Below, piece after piece: positions 1 through 6,182 of a stretch of DNA of 12,232 nt. The first letter of the stretch is position 1; each line of letters starts with the position of its first letter. Source of the stretch: Candidatus Roizmanbacteria bacterium (GTDB lineage: Bacteria; Patescibacteriota; Microgenomatia; UBA1406); the NCBI GenBank assembly GCA_024653645.1, contig JANLHK010000049.1, positions 1 through 12,232 on the forward strand, read 5' to 3'. The notes below the pieces were generated by a model. It saw only the letters and a list, made by a program, of their open reading frames with translations. It was not told the DNA's origin and made no database searches. Both the position numbers and the translations under genes were made by a program.

Positions 1-603
1 ATTTTAGGTTGTTGCGTCTTTGTGCCGGTGTCGTTTGTGTTGTCGCATGGGGCAAACAAGAAGACGGTAACTGCTATTATCAGCACCTTATGTTCACTCA
101 TATTAACCGGAGTTCTCGGAGCTTTTTTTGTGAGCCAGAGCGGTCTTACGGGTTTTGCGAGTGAAGAGGCAAGCTACGTGCAGTTGATGGTTAACCAAAA
201 CATTAGTATCCACGATCTGCTGCTTGCCGGCATTGTCATTGGTGCATCCGGCATTTTGGACGATATTACCATCTCGCAGGCAGCAATTGTGTTTGCCCTT
301 AAAAAAGCAGCACCTGACATTAATTTTTCCCAACTGTATGCGCAGGCTATGGATGTGGGCCGCGATCATATTGCATCACTGGTTAATACCCTGATATTGG
401 TGTATGCGGGTGCATCACTTCCACTCTTGTTACTGTTTACCTCCAGTCAAATATCGCCGCTTATTGCCATTAACTTTGAAGTGATTGCCGAGGAAATAGT
501 ACGAACGCTGGTTGCCAGCATTGGCCTTATTATGGCGGTTCCGCTCACGACTTTGGCGGCATCCATTGTTGCGGTTAATGAGAAGAAAAGAAAAAGCGCA
601 TAA
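1..603 (+). CDS. YibE/F family membrane protein (C-terminal part)
   Basis: The frame is open from the first base, so the start lies outside the window; about 200 codons are visible, ending at TAA 601-603. The residues GASGILDDITISQAA (near nt 240-285) match the conserved GALDD-TISQA stretch that I associate with YibE/F proteins, and the following AMDVGRDHIASLVNTLILVY is equally typical. Hydrophobic segments occur near nt 70-140, 210-260, 380-440 and 500-570, consistent with a polytopic inner-membrane protein. The family's function is not established; it has been discussed as a possible transporter. The tRNA-Pro promoter begins 17 nt after the stop. A GTG at 22 could be read as a start, but the family has substantial sequence upstream of this region, so it is internal. 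Confidence 0.85.
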   Translation: MLGCCVFVPVSFVLSHGANKKTVTAIISTLCSLILTGVLGAFFVSQSGLTGFASEEASYVQLMVNQNISIHDLLLAGIVIGASGILDDITISQAAIVFALKKAAPDINFSQLYAQAMDVGRDHIASLVNTLILVYAGASLPLLLLFTSSQISPLIAINFEVIAEEIVRTLVASIGLIMAVPLTTLAASIVAVNEKKRKSA

Positions 604-620
604 CTCCATGGCCTCACACG

Positions 621-629
621 TGGTAAAAT
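621..629 (+). promoter_or_regulatory. Extended -10 promoter of tRNA-Pro
   Basis: TGGTAAAAT is a TGn extended -10 element. Its last base is 9 nt before the first base of the tRNA, predicting transcription start near 636 and a 5' leader of about 3 nt. No good -35 hexamer is visible. The tRNA-Met gene has the near-identical TGGTATAAT at the same distance, which strengthens the call. Confidence 0.6.
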
Positions 630-638
630 GAAGCCATT

Positions 639-712
639 CGGGACGTAGTTCAGATGGCCAGAACGCACGCCTGGGGGGCGTGAGGTCGCGAGTTCAAGTC
701 TCGCCGTCCCGA
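639..712 (+). tRNA. tRNA-Pro (anticodon GGG)
   Basis: A full cloverleaf can be folded by eye. The acceptor CGGGACG (639-645) pairs with CGTCCCG (705-711), with A712 as discriminator. The D stem GTTC/GAAC is 648-651 with 661-664. The anticodon stem CACGC/GCGTG is 666-670 with 678-682, with a 7-nt loop and anticodon GGG at 673-675. The T stem GCGAG/CTCGC flanks the loop TTCAAGT. The C1-G72 pair at the acceptor end is the usual bacterial tRNA-Pro feature. CCA is not encoded (the next bases are CAC), so it must be added by the CCA enzyme. Confidence 0.95.
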
Positions 713-730
713 CACTTTTCCTTAATATCG

Positions 731-738
731 TATATGCT
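731..738 (+). promoter_or_regulatory. Putative -10 of the 745 gene
   Basis: The AT-rich TATATGCT contains TATATG (731-736, 8 nt before the ATG) or TATGCT (733-738, 6 nt before it). Either would start transcription at or within about 2 nt of the start codon. No Shine-Dalgarno sequence lies between. The element is weaker than others in the window, and read-through from the tRNA-Pro unit is also possible. Confidence 0.35.
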
Positions 739-744
739 TACTCT

Positions 745-1353
745 ATGCGATTGACCAAGCGTCAGATTATTATCGGCATTGTTGTCGTGGTATTGGGCAT
801 CTTGTTTTTTCCTCATGCTGATTTGGGAAGGGCATCAAAAAATAAGGTAATGGTGCGTGATGCTCCGTTAATGCAAAAAACAGCAGCTTCAGCAGGAGTT
901 GGTTTTGTGGGACCTACCTCATGCGCCACCGTAGCGGTTACGGTTTCGCTTAATGCGGCAGATTTTGCAGCTTTGATTAATAGCGCTAAACCGGTCAGTG
1001 TATTACTGTACGATATACGACTTGAGGCGAGAAGTGGAGAAATTGGTTTTTCTCTGCTGAGCGCGTATCCCTTTTTGCCGGGGAATATATCGGGTACCAT
1101 TATTCCCCAAGGCAGACACATTTCAGTCGTGCAAGCGTACGTGGGGTCAATACCCGTGTCCGACAATCTGAAGCGCCGCATAGAATCAATGGCTAATCCG
1201 TATTTGTATGATTCACTGTTTGATCAAGGATTTAAACTCGGTAGTATCTCTTCGACTATTGATAATATAACGGTGAGTGGTTATATGTGCCCGGGACTGA
1301 TTACTTTCAATGCGGACGGAACGATTACTATTGATAAGTCGGTGGTGAAATAA
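745..1353 (+). CDS. Membrane-anchored extracytoplasmic protein of unknown function
   Basis: This is a 202-residue protein that I do not recognise as a named family. Residues 2-6 are basic (RLTKR), followed by a hydrophobic segment at about 8-22 and no lipobox, so an uncleaved N-terminal anchor or signal peptide with the rest outside the membrane is likely. Residues 60-200 look beta-rich, with one helical stretch (about 138-165, DNLKRRIESMANPYLYDSLF). That is loosely reminiscent of YpmS/DUF2993-type lipid-binding extracytoplasmic domains, but this is inference only. Two cysteines (C60, C182) lie in the exported part and could form a disulfide. The ATG is chosen because it starts the basic-hydrophobic leader and sits just after a -10-like element. 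The stop is 3 nt from the end of the convergent Nudix gene. Confidence 0.75.
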   Translation: MRLTKRQIIIGIVVVVLGILFFPHADLGRASKNKVMVRDAPLMQKTAASAGVGFVGPTSCATVAVTVSLNAADFAALINSAKPVSVLLYDIRLEARSGEIGFSLLSAYPFLPGNISGTIIPQGRHISVVQAYVGSIPVSDNLKRRIESMANPYLYDSLFDQGFKLGSISSTIDNITVSGYMCPGLITFNADGTITIDKSVVK

Positions 1354-1356
1354 GGT

Positions 1357-1797
1357 TTATTTTTTTGGGACATCGACTAAATAAGAATTCTTACCAGCAA
1401 GGAAATTTTCATATAGGTTAATTGCCAGTTTGTGCCCGGGAAGAATAGGACGGGGAAGATTATCTAAAGAAAACCATTTCCACGATTCACATTTATCTGG
1501 TTCAGCTAATGTGACCTCTCCGGTAAACGTAGTACAAGCAAACACGAAATGAATAAAGTCATATGATTCCTGATTTTCGCGGATAGTTCCTAGGAATTTA
1601 AATGTAGAGCCGGTCAGTTGGGTTTCTTCGTACAGTTCTCGCTGTGCGCATACCTCAAGCGGTTCACCTAATTCAACTCGTCCGCCGGGAATGCCATAAT
1701 AACCGGCTTTATAGCTGTTTAAGCGTTTGCCTAACAGAATATGGGTTTTTTTGGGATTAAGGACTAAAACGCAGGAGCCGACTGGTTGTTCGCTCAT
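1357..1797 (-). CDS. Nudix hydrolase
   Basis: This 146-residue protein hydrolyses, by family, a nucleoside diphosphate linked to another moiety, often to clean damaged or excess nucleotides. The Nudix box GX5EX7REUXEEXGU runs from G39 to L61: GGRVELGE, then REL-YEE at 53-58, with the metal-binding glutamates E54, E57 and E58 intact. The last box glycine is replaced by Q60. The C-terminal ESWKWFSLDNLP (about 104-115) is typical of MutT/NUDT15-like members acting on (deoxy)nucleoside triphosphates, but the substrate cannot be read from sequence. The start ATG is 8 nt after a TATAAT box on the same strand, implying a nearly leaderless mRNA. The gene is divergent from the DUF5674 gene and convergent with the 745 gene. 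Confidence 0.92.
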   Translation of the reverse strand: MSEQPVGSCVLVLNPKKTHILLGKRLNSYKAGYYGIPGGRVELGEPLEVCAQRELYEETQLTGSTFKFLGTIRENQESYDFIHFVFACTTFTGEVTLAEPDKCESWKWFSLDNLPRPILPGHKLAINLYENFLAGKNSYLVDVPKK

Positions 1798-1805
1798 TTC
1801 TCCCC

Positions 1806-1811
1806 ATTATA
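1806..1811 (-). promoter_or_regulatory. -10 promoter of the Nudix gene
   Basis: On the minus strand this is a consensus TATAAT ending 8 nt before the Nudix ATG, predicting a start about 2 nt upstream of the codon. It lies within a few bases of the divergent -10 (1814-1822), so the two promoters occupy overlapping DNA and probably compete for RNA polymerase. A GGGGAG between the box and the ATG is too close to the start codon to be a good Shine-Dalgarno sequence. Confidence 0.55.
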
Positions 1812-1813
1812 GA

Positions 1814-1822
1814 TGATAAAAT
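1814..1822 (+). promoter_or_regulatory. Extended -10 promoter of the DUF5674 unit
   Basis: TGATAAAAT matches the TGnTAnnnT pattern seen repeatedly in the window. It ends 12 nt before the ATG, predicting a leader of about 6 nt without a Shine-Dalgarno sequence. It overlaps the region used by the divergent Nudix promoter. Confidence 0.5.
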
Positions 1823-1834
1823 GTAAATAGAAAC

Positions 1835-2167
1835 ATGATCATTATTCTTGATAGAAAAATTACTAACAAGGAGTTTGAACAAGCGCGTGAAGTGTACAAC
1901 GATTACATAAAGACCGTAATAGATGTTCAAAGAAACATATTGGCAGTTGGTGGTGAATATCATATTGATTGTGAAGAAGTACTATTGCAAAGCGGTAGTA
2001 AACAAGAAAATTTGTATGGTGGAGGTTATCGAGTAAGTACAAAAGAAGTTGAATATATGGCCATGAGTAATTTTAAGCCAGCATTTGGCCGCGCTACCTA
2101 TGAAATTATGGACAAAGATATTAGAACAAAGCTTGAAACATTGACAAAAAATTTCTTAGCAATATGA
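1835..2167 (+). CDS. DUF5674 family protein
   Basis: This 110-residue soluble protein has the pattern I associate with DUF5674. The N-terminal strand is MIIILDRKI, followed by helix FEQAREVYNDY, ID-VQRNILAVGGEYHIDCEEVLL (about 29-51), the conserved GSKQENLYGGG block at 54-64, and a C-terminal helix. The conserved polar residues H43, D45, E48 and K56 could form an active or binding site, but no function is established for the family. The gene overlaps the next one by four bases (ATGA), so the two are translationally coupled and probably work together. Two-gene operons of this size raise the possibility of a toxin-antitoxin pair; that is inference only. Confidence 0.8.
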   Translation: MIIILDRKITNKEFEQAREVYNDYIKTVIDVQRNILAVGGEYHIDCEEVLLQSGSKQENLYGGGYRVSTKEVEYMAMSNFKPAFGRATYEIMDKDIRTKLETLTKNFLAI

Positions 2168-2442
2168 GAGACAAAGCTTTTTATATTCAATCAATAAAAA
2201 TGGATCTGTATCGGATTATTACTGCTGCAGGAGATATCCAAAAAGAAATTGCGTTGGAATCGGTACAAGAATTTTTTGACCATGCCCTTACTAGTTTTAA
2301 CAAGATCGAGCTGTCGGATCGCGAGAAAGCGTTACGTGATGGCATGGGCCATTTAATGAATTCCATTGAAGAAAGTACTCGTGATCCTCACAAACGATTA
2401 CGATGGGTAGAGGACGTTATGACCGTTCGCTGTCGGTTATAA
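2164..2442 (+). CDS. Small helical protein paired with DUF5674
   Basis: The protein has 92 residues, is predicted to be all helical, and has no transmembrane segment and no motif I can name. Its N-terminus (FYIQSIKMDLYRIITAAGDIQ) resembles the start of small partner proteins that I recall following DUF5674 genes in other Patescibacteria, though I cannot verify this here. The start is fixed by the ATGA overlap with the preceding stop. There is no Shine-Dalgarno sequence, so re-initiation is likely. The last codons and the stop lie inside a terminator hairpin. Confidence 0.65.
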   Translation: MRDKAFYIQSIKMDLYRIITAAGDIQKEIALESVQEFFDHALTSFNKIELSDREKALRDGMGHLMNSIEESTRDPHKRLRWVEDVMTVRCRL

Positions 2443-2456
2443 CATTTGATTTTTTT
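2416..2456 (+). terminator. Intrinsic terminator of the DUF5674 unit
   Basis: GTTATGACCG (2416-2425) pairs with CGGTTATAAC (2434-2443) over 10 bp with one G-U wobble, enclosing an 8-nt loop. ATTTGA and then seven T residues (to 2456) follow. The hairpin overlaps the 3' end and stop codon of the coding sequence. This is the clearest intrinsic terminator in the window. Confidence 0.65.
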
Positions 2457-2463
2457 CCTAAAT

Positions 2464-2469
2464 TATATT
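2464..2469 (+). promoter_or_regulatory. Putative -10 of the holin-like gene
   Basis: TATATT ends 11 nt before the ATG at 2481 in an AT-rich stretch immediately downstream of the terminator. That placement makes a fresh promoter here likely. The exact hexamer is uncertain because TATTAA (2466-2471) is an alternative. No Shine-Dalgarno sequence is present. Confidence 0.35.
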
Positions 2470-2480
2470 AACCTTTTTAT

Positions 2481-2825
2481 ATGCTGAATTTAATCTTAAA
2501 TTTAGTCGTAGCAACACTCGCCGTTCTTATTTCTGATTACCTGCTCCCCGGTGTCACGATTAACGGGTTAACCACTGCCGTTATTACCGCAATCGTGTTA
2601 GGCTTGTTGAACACCTTTGTCCGTCCCATTCTGCAGATTATAGCCCTTCCGATCAGTATCTTGACCCTGGGCCTGTTTGCGTTAATTATTAATACCGCCA
2701 TGGTTGTGGCTGCTGGGGCGTTGGTGCCAGGATTTGTGGTTGAGTCATTTTTGAGCGCATTCTTCTTCAGTATTCTCCTGTCCATTGTGTCTGCTGTTTT
2801 GAATATGCTCACCGGCAGTAAATAA
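2481..2825 (+). CDS. Phage holin 4_2-like four-helix membrane protein (YvlD type)
   Basis: The 114 residues consist almost wholly of four hydrophobic helices (about 3-22, 30-50, 56-78 and 84-110). Loop motifs are LLPGVTINGLTTA and LLNTFVRPIL, the hallmark of Pfam Phage_holin_4_2 (PF04020). Despite the name, chromosomal members such as YvlD are not phage genes, and no phage genes surround this one. Its role in the membrane is unknown; some relatives are linked to envelope stress. The length is normal for the family. Confidence 0.88.
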   Translation: MLNLILNLVVATLAVLISDYLLPGVTINGLTTAVITAIVLGLLNTFVRPILQIIALPISILTLGLFALIINTAMVVAAGALVPGFVVESFLSAFFFSILLSIVSAVLNMLTGSK

Positions 2826-2826
2826 C

Positions 2827-2855
2827 TTGCAAAAATTGTACTCAGGGAGCATACT
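2827..2855 (+). promoter_or_regulatory. Candidate promoter of the VKOR gene
   Basis: TTGCAA (2827-2832) and CATACT (2850-2855) are separated by 17 bp, which predicts a start near 2862, about 5 nt before the VKOR ATG. The GGGAG at 2845-2849 is too far (17 nt) from the ATG to act as a Shine-Dalgarno sequence. Confidence 0.4.
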
Positions 2856-2866
2856 AGTCTGACGTC

Positions 2867-3286
2867 ATGACAACCCACGAATCACTATGGAAATGGATTC
2901 CCCGATTATCGATTATTGGTATTGTTTTGGCGCTCTACTTAGCCTACAGTTTTTTGGTACCTGAGCCGGTAAAAGTATGTACGATCAACGCCTCTATTAA
3001 CTGCGACCCGGTCACCAAGGGATCGCTGGCCCTTTGGTACGGTATTCCGGTTGCGTTTATTGGTTTACTGGGCTACATGACGATTCTGGTTGCTTCACTC
3101 AAGCGCATGACGAAGCTAACCCTGGGCATGACCGCATTTGGCATGCTGTTTTGTTTGCGCCTCACCATTTTGGAGATTTTCGTTGAGCGTATTATTTGCC
3201 CGGTCTGTGTACTCTGTCAGTTGATTATGGCGACGGTGTTTGTACTATCTCTGATGATTTTTCTGAAAGAGCGAAAGGCGCGCTAA
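2867..3286 (+). CDS. Vitamin K epoxide reductase (VKOR) family protein
   Basis: This 139-residue membrane protein is predicted to regenerate oxidised thiol-oxidoreductases by passing electrons to quinone, driving disulfide formation outside the cytoplasm. Four hydrophobic helices lie at about 14-30, 58-76, 85-103 and 112-133. The active-site CxxC is C111-P-V-C114. The loop pair C38 and C46 has the same 8-residue spacing as C43/C51 of human VKOR. GIPVAFIGLLGY (59-70) is typical of bacterial members. A further cysteine at C117 makes a second CxxC. There is no fused or adjacent thioredoxin/DsbA domain, so the partner must be encoded elsewhere. The start is chosen by hydropathy and the upstream promoter. 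Confidence 0.92.
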   Translation: MTTHESLWKWIPRLSIIGIVLALYLAYSFLVPEPVKVCTINASINCDPVTKGSLALWYGIPVAFIGLLGYMTILVASLKRMTKLTLGMTAFGMLFCLRLTILEIFVERIICPVCVLCQLIMATVFVLSLMIFLKERKAR

Positions 3287-3292
3287 CTATCT

Positions 3293-4387
3293 ATGGCAAC
3301 ATCGGTCATCATCTGCCCCAACTGCAAAAAACCCCTTGAGCTGTCTGATGCGGTATCGAATGAGGTAAAACAGAAACTATGGAAACAGGCGTTACAGCAC
3401 GCAGGGCAAGAGGCTGATAAAAAACATTTTGAAGAAAAAGAACGACTGGAAAAGCAATTACGCGAGGCTCAGGCGCAAGAGATAAATTTGCGTAAGGAAC
3501 GGCGAGTTATCGAGGAGGAAAAGCGAAGTCTGCAGGTAACCATTGAACGAAGGTTGGATGAGCAGCGTAAGCTGGTTGAGGAGGCAGCATTAAAACGGGC
3601 ATTTGAAGAGCATAAGCTGCGCGAACGGGAAATGGAAAAAAAGTTACAAGATGCGGTTAAAAGCAACGAAGAGCTACGGCGCAAGCTTGAGCAAGGATCG
3701 CAGCAAACGCAAGGAGAAGTACTTGAATTGGAACTTGAGTCGGTATTAAAGCGTTCATTTCCTCTGGATACTATCAAAGAAGTCCCCAAGGGAGTTAATG
3801 GAGCGGATATTATTCAGGAGGTATATGACCGATCAGGCCGAAGATGCGGCACCATTATTTGGGAACTCAAGCGCACCAAGTCATGGAGCGAAGGATGGAT
3901 TGCAAAACTAAAAGAAGACCAACGGACCGTGCGCGCTGATGTTGCGGTATTGGTTAGTGAAGTACTGCCGTCAACTCTGACGTCATTTGGCAATGTGCAG
4001 GGCGTATGGGTGTGCACCTTGCCGTTGGTGGTAGGTGTGGCAACGGCCCTTCGTACCAGTTTGCAGCAGGTGGCATTCGCTCAGGATTCCCAGGTTGGAA
4101 AAAAAGAGAAGATGGATATTTTGTACCAGTATGTAACAGGCATTACGTTTCAGCAGCGCGTTGAGGCTATTGTCGAATCATTTGCCTCTATGAAAATGGA
4201 TTTGGATAAGGAAAAGCGTGCGTTCACCAAGATGTGGGCAAAGCGCGAGAAACAAATTGAGACGGTGATTAACAATACCGTTGGCATGCACGGTGAGCTG
4301 CAGGGTATGTTAGGCACAGCACTGCCCGAGCTAAAAAGCGGGGAACTTGAAGACGACGATACTGTTAGCGCAGATCAAATTGGGTAA
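3293..4387 (+). CDS. DUF2130 domain protein (coiled coil plus nuclease-like core)
   Basis: The protein has 364 residues. A short zinc-knuckle-like CPNC (C8, C11) is followed by a long charged coiled coil (about 35-138), then the DUF2130 core (about 140-300), then another helical tail. Within the core, E149, D172 (GADII) and E191-L-K193 (WELKRTKSW) are laid out like a PD-(D/E)XK restriction-endonuclease fold, with Q210 following. I infer nuclease ancestry; biochemical function is unknown to me. The gene starts 6 nt after the VKOR stop with no Shine-Dalgarno sequence, so it is probably co-transcribed. Its last 23 bp overlap the convergent ABC transporter gene. Confidence 0.85.
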   Translation: MATSVIICPNCKKPLELSDAVSNEVKQKLWKQALQHAGQEADKKHFEEKERLEKQLREAQAQEINLRKERRVIEEEKRSLQVTIERRLDEQRKLVEEAALKRAFEEHKLREREMEKKLQDAVKSNEELRRKLEQGSQQTQGEVLELELESVLKRSFPLDTIKEVPKGVNGADIIQEVYDRSGRRCGTIIWELKRTKSWSEGWIAKLKEDQRTVRADVAVLVSEVLPSTLTSFGNVQGVWVCTLPLVVGVATALRTSLQQVAFAQDSQVGKKEKMDILYQYVTGITFQQRVEAIVESFASMKMDLDKEKRAFTKMWAKREKQIETVINNTVGMHGELQGMLGTALPELKSGELEDDDTVSADQIG

Positions 4388-6137
4388 GAAGCTGTTTGTT
4401 TCCCTCCACTTGGTACTTCAATAGATTTGAATAAATACCGGGCTTTTTGGCAAGATCTGCTGGTGTTCCTTCATCAACAATAGTTCCCTCATCAATGACT
4501 AATATCCGATCAGCATGCTGAATGGTTGACAGCCGGTGTGCGATAACAATAACCAGGCGGTTTTTCATAAGGTTGATCAGTCCCTCCTGAACGGCATGTT
4601 CTGATGCCGAATCAAGATTACTGGTAGCCTCGTCAAGAATGAGAATGGGTGCGTCAGCCAAAATGGCTCGAGCAATTTGTATGCGCTGTTTTTGACCGCC
4701 CGACAATCGTACGCCTCGTTCACCGATTTGTGCGTCAAGCCCCTTAGGCAGTTTTTTGACAAAGTCATAGGCATTGGCAAGTTTCAGCGCACGAATAATG
4801 TCTTTATCATCAGACCCATGTCGTCCATAGGCAACATTTTCACGAATGGTGGTGGAGAACAATTCATTGTCTTGCATAACCAGCGCAATGTTTCGGCGAA
4901 TAGTGCGATGGTCGTATTCCTGATACGGCTTATTATTCAGCAATATCGTTCCTGAAGTGGGCTCATAAAAGCGCAAAATCATGTTCACGATGGTTGATTT
5001 GCCTGCTCCGCTGTGGCCAACCAGTGCAACGGTTTGTTGCGGAGGTAGCGTGAATGAAATATTGCGTAAGATACCTTCGGAATCCTGATATTTAAATAGT
5101 ACGTTACTAAACGTAATGGTAGGATGCTTAATCCGCACAACATCTTGTGCCGCTGGTAACAGCGGCTCAGTGGCCTGGTATTCCAGAATTTCAAAGAATT
5201 CCTTTGACCCGCTTTCGGCGCGCTGAATTTCGGACAGGATATACGACATGGCAAACAAAGGACGGCGCAATTGGTTAATCAGCTGCAGGATAAGCACCAT
5301 TTCACCGATCGTGAACAGTCCGCGATACGCGTTGTAAAAAACAATGACATTCACGATTGAGAGGATAATAATGAGCGAACCATTGCGCAAGAAATCCCAG
5401 ATATAAAAGGTATTGCTCTGTTTGGCATAGATGGTATTAATCTCACCCATTTTAGTATTGACCGTTTGCAGCTCGGTGTGTTCATTGGTGGTGCTTTTGA
5501 CAATTTTCATATTGGTCAGCACTTCGGTTATTCGTCCGCGGGTATAATCCTCGAGCTTGTTTTTTTCTTCTTCGTATTTACCCCATTGCTTCGTTGATAT
5601 ATAGCTGAGGTACACAAATATGGGGAATATGGAAAGCGATAGTAAACCAATCCACACGTTGTAATACATCATGAATGCGATCGTAAAAATGGTTTGTACG
5701 ATAGTGGGAAGGATGAAGTTGGTTGCGGTATTGATAAATTGATGCGTGGTAGTTATGCCGCGGTTGAGCTGATTAACAATTTTTCCTGAAATTTCAGAAT
5801 CAAAGTAGCTTTGGGGCAGTGACAGTACATGGTTATAAAAACGAGCGGTTAAAAATGCGCGCATTTGAGCAGCGTTATGATCACCTAACCGTCCGACGAT
5901 AGACTCAAAGATGATCGAGAGCATACTGAGGCCAAACATGCCGGCAATCAACCACGCTATGGTGGTGATCGGTCCGCCTTTTCCTTGCGTTTGCGCCACT
6001 ATCTCATCAACAATGAGTTTGGATATAAACGGTACGACTAATTCAAGGATAGCCTGGATTAGAATAAATACCGCAATAAGCAGGAATAATGGATGGAGCG
6101 GCTTTGATATTCTGACTATGCGCGCAATGTTTTTCAT
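4365..6137 (-). CDS. ABC exporter, fused membrane and ATPase domains
   Basis: This 590-residue half-transporter of the MsbA/type IV exporter kind is expected to act as a dimer moving lipids, peptides or drugs outward. The transmembrane domain occupies about 15-310, with helices near 15-40, 60-82, 140-160, 162-180, 252-270 and 276-295. The nucleotide-binding domain has all motifs: Walker A GHSGAGKS (374-381), Q422, signature LSGGQ (478-482), Walker B ILILDE (498-503), D-loop SNLD (506-509) and switch H534. It is a single gene without a partner, so a homodimer is likely; the substrate cannot be inferred. The ATG lies 6 nt after an extended -10 element, placing the predicted transcription start on the A of the ATG. 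Confidence 0.95.
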   Translation of the reverse strand: MKNIARIVRISKPLHPLFLLIAVFILIQAILELVVPFISKLIVDEIVAQTQGKGGPITTIAWLIAGMFGLSMLSIIFESIVGRLGDHNAAQMRAFLTARFYNHVLSLPQSYFDSEISGKIVNQLNRGITTTHQFINTATNFILPTIVQTIFTIAFMMYYNVWIGLLSLSIFPIFVYLSYISTKQWGKYEEEKNKLEDYTRGRITEVLTNMKIVKSTTNEHTELQTVNTKMGEINTIYAKQSNTFYIWDFLRNGSLIIILSIVNVIVFYNAYRGLFTIGEMVLILQLINQLRRPLFAMSYILSEIQRAESGSKEFFEILEYQATEPLLPAAQDVVRIKHPTITFSNVLFKYQDSEGILRNISFTLPPQQTVALVGHSGAGKSTIVNMILRFYEPTSGTILLNNKPYQEYDHRTIRRNIALVMQDNELFSTTIRENVAYGRHGSDDKDIIRALKLANAYDFVKKLPKGLDAQIGERGVRLSGGQKQRIQIARAILADAPILILDEATSNLDSASEHAVQEGLINLMKNRLVIVIAHRLSTIQHADRILVIDEGTIVDEGTPADLAKKPGIYSNLLKYQVEGNKQLLTQFDLR

Positions 6138-6143
6138 GGGTAC

Positions 6144-6152
6144 AGTATACCA
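6144..6152 (-). promoter_or_regulatory. Extended -10 promoter of the ABC exporter
   Basis: On the minus strand this reads TGGTATACT, an extended -10, with 6 nt between its last base and the ATG (6137). Transcription would start exactly at the start codon, giving a fully leaderless mRNA. It is divergent from the promoter at 6169-6174. Confidence 0.6.
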
Positions 6153-6168
6153 ACTCAGTAAAGTGAGC

Positions 6169-6174
6169 TATACT
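6169..6174 (+). promoter_or_regulatory. -10 promoter of the ATP-cone nuclease operon
   Basis: TATACT ends 8 nt before the ATG at 6183, predicting a leader of about 2 nt. No -35 is obvious. It lies 19 bp from the divergent ABC exporter -10, so both promoters share one short control region (6138-6182). Confidence 0.55.
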
Positions 6175-6182
6175 GAATACCA

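Noticed and set aside
1348..1362. AAATAA-GGT-TTATTT hairpin followed by T residues between convergent stops
   Set aside because: The six-pair stem is all A-T and spans the two stop codons, which produce such symmetry by themselves. It is too weak to call a bidirectional terminator.
2481..2825. Prophage remnant suggested by the holin-like protein
   Set aside because: The family includes many chromosomal membrane proteins, and no lysin, tail, integrase or other phage gene is present.
4677..4955. Plus-strand reading frame opposite the ABC exporter
   Set aside because: It is antisense to the conserved ATPase domain and shows no domain of its own, so it is a shadow frame.
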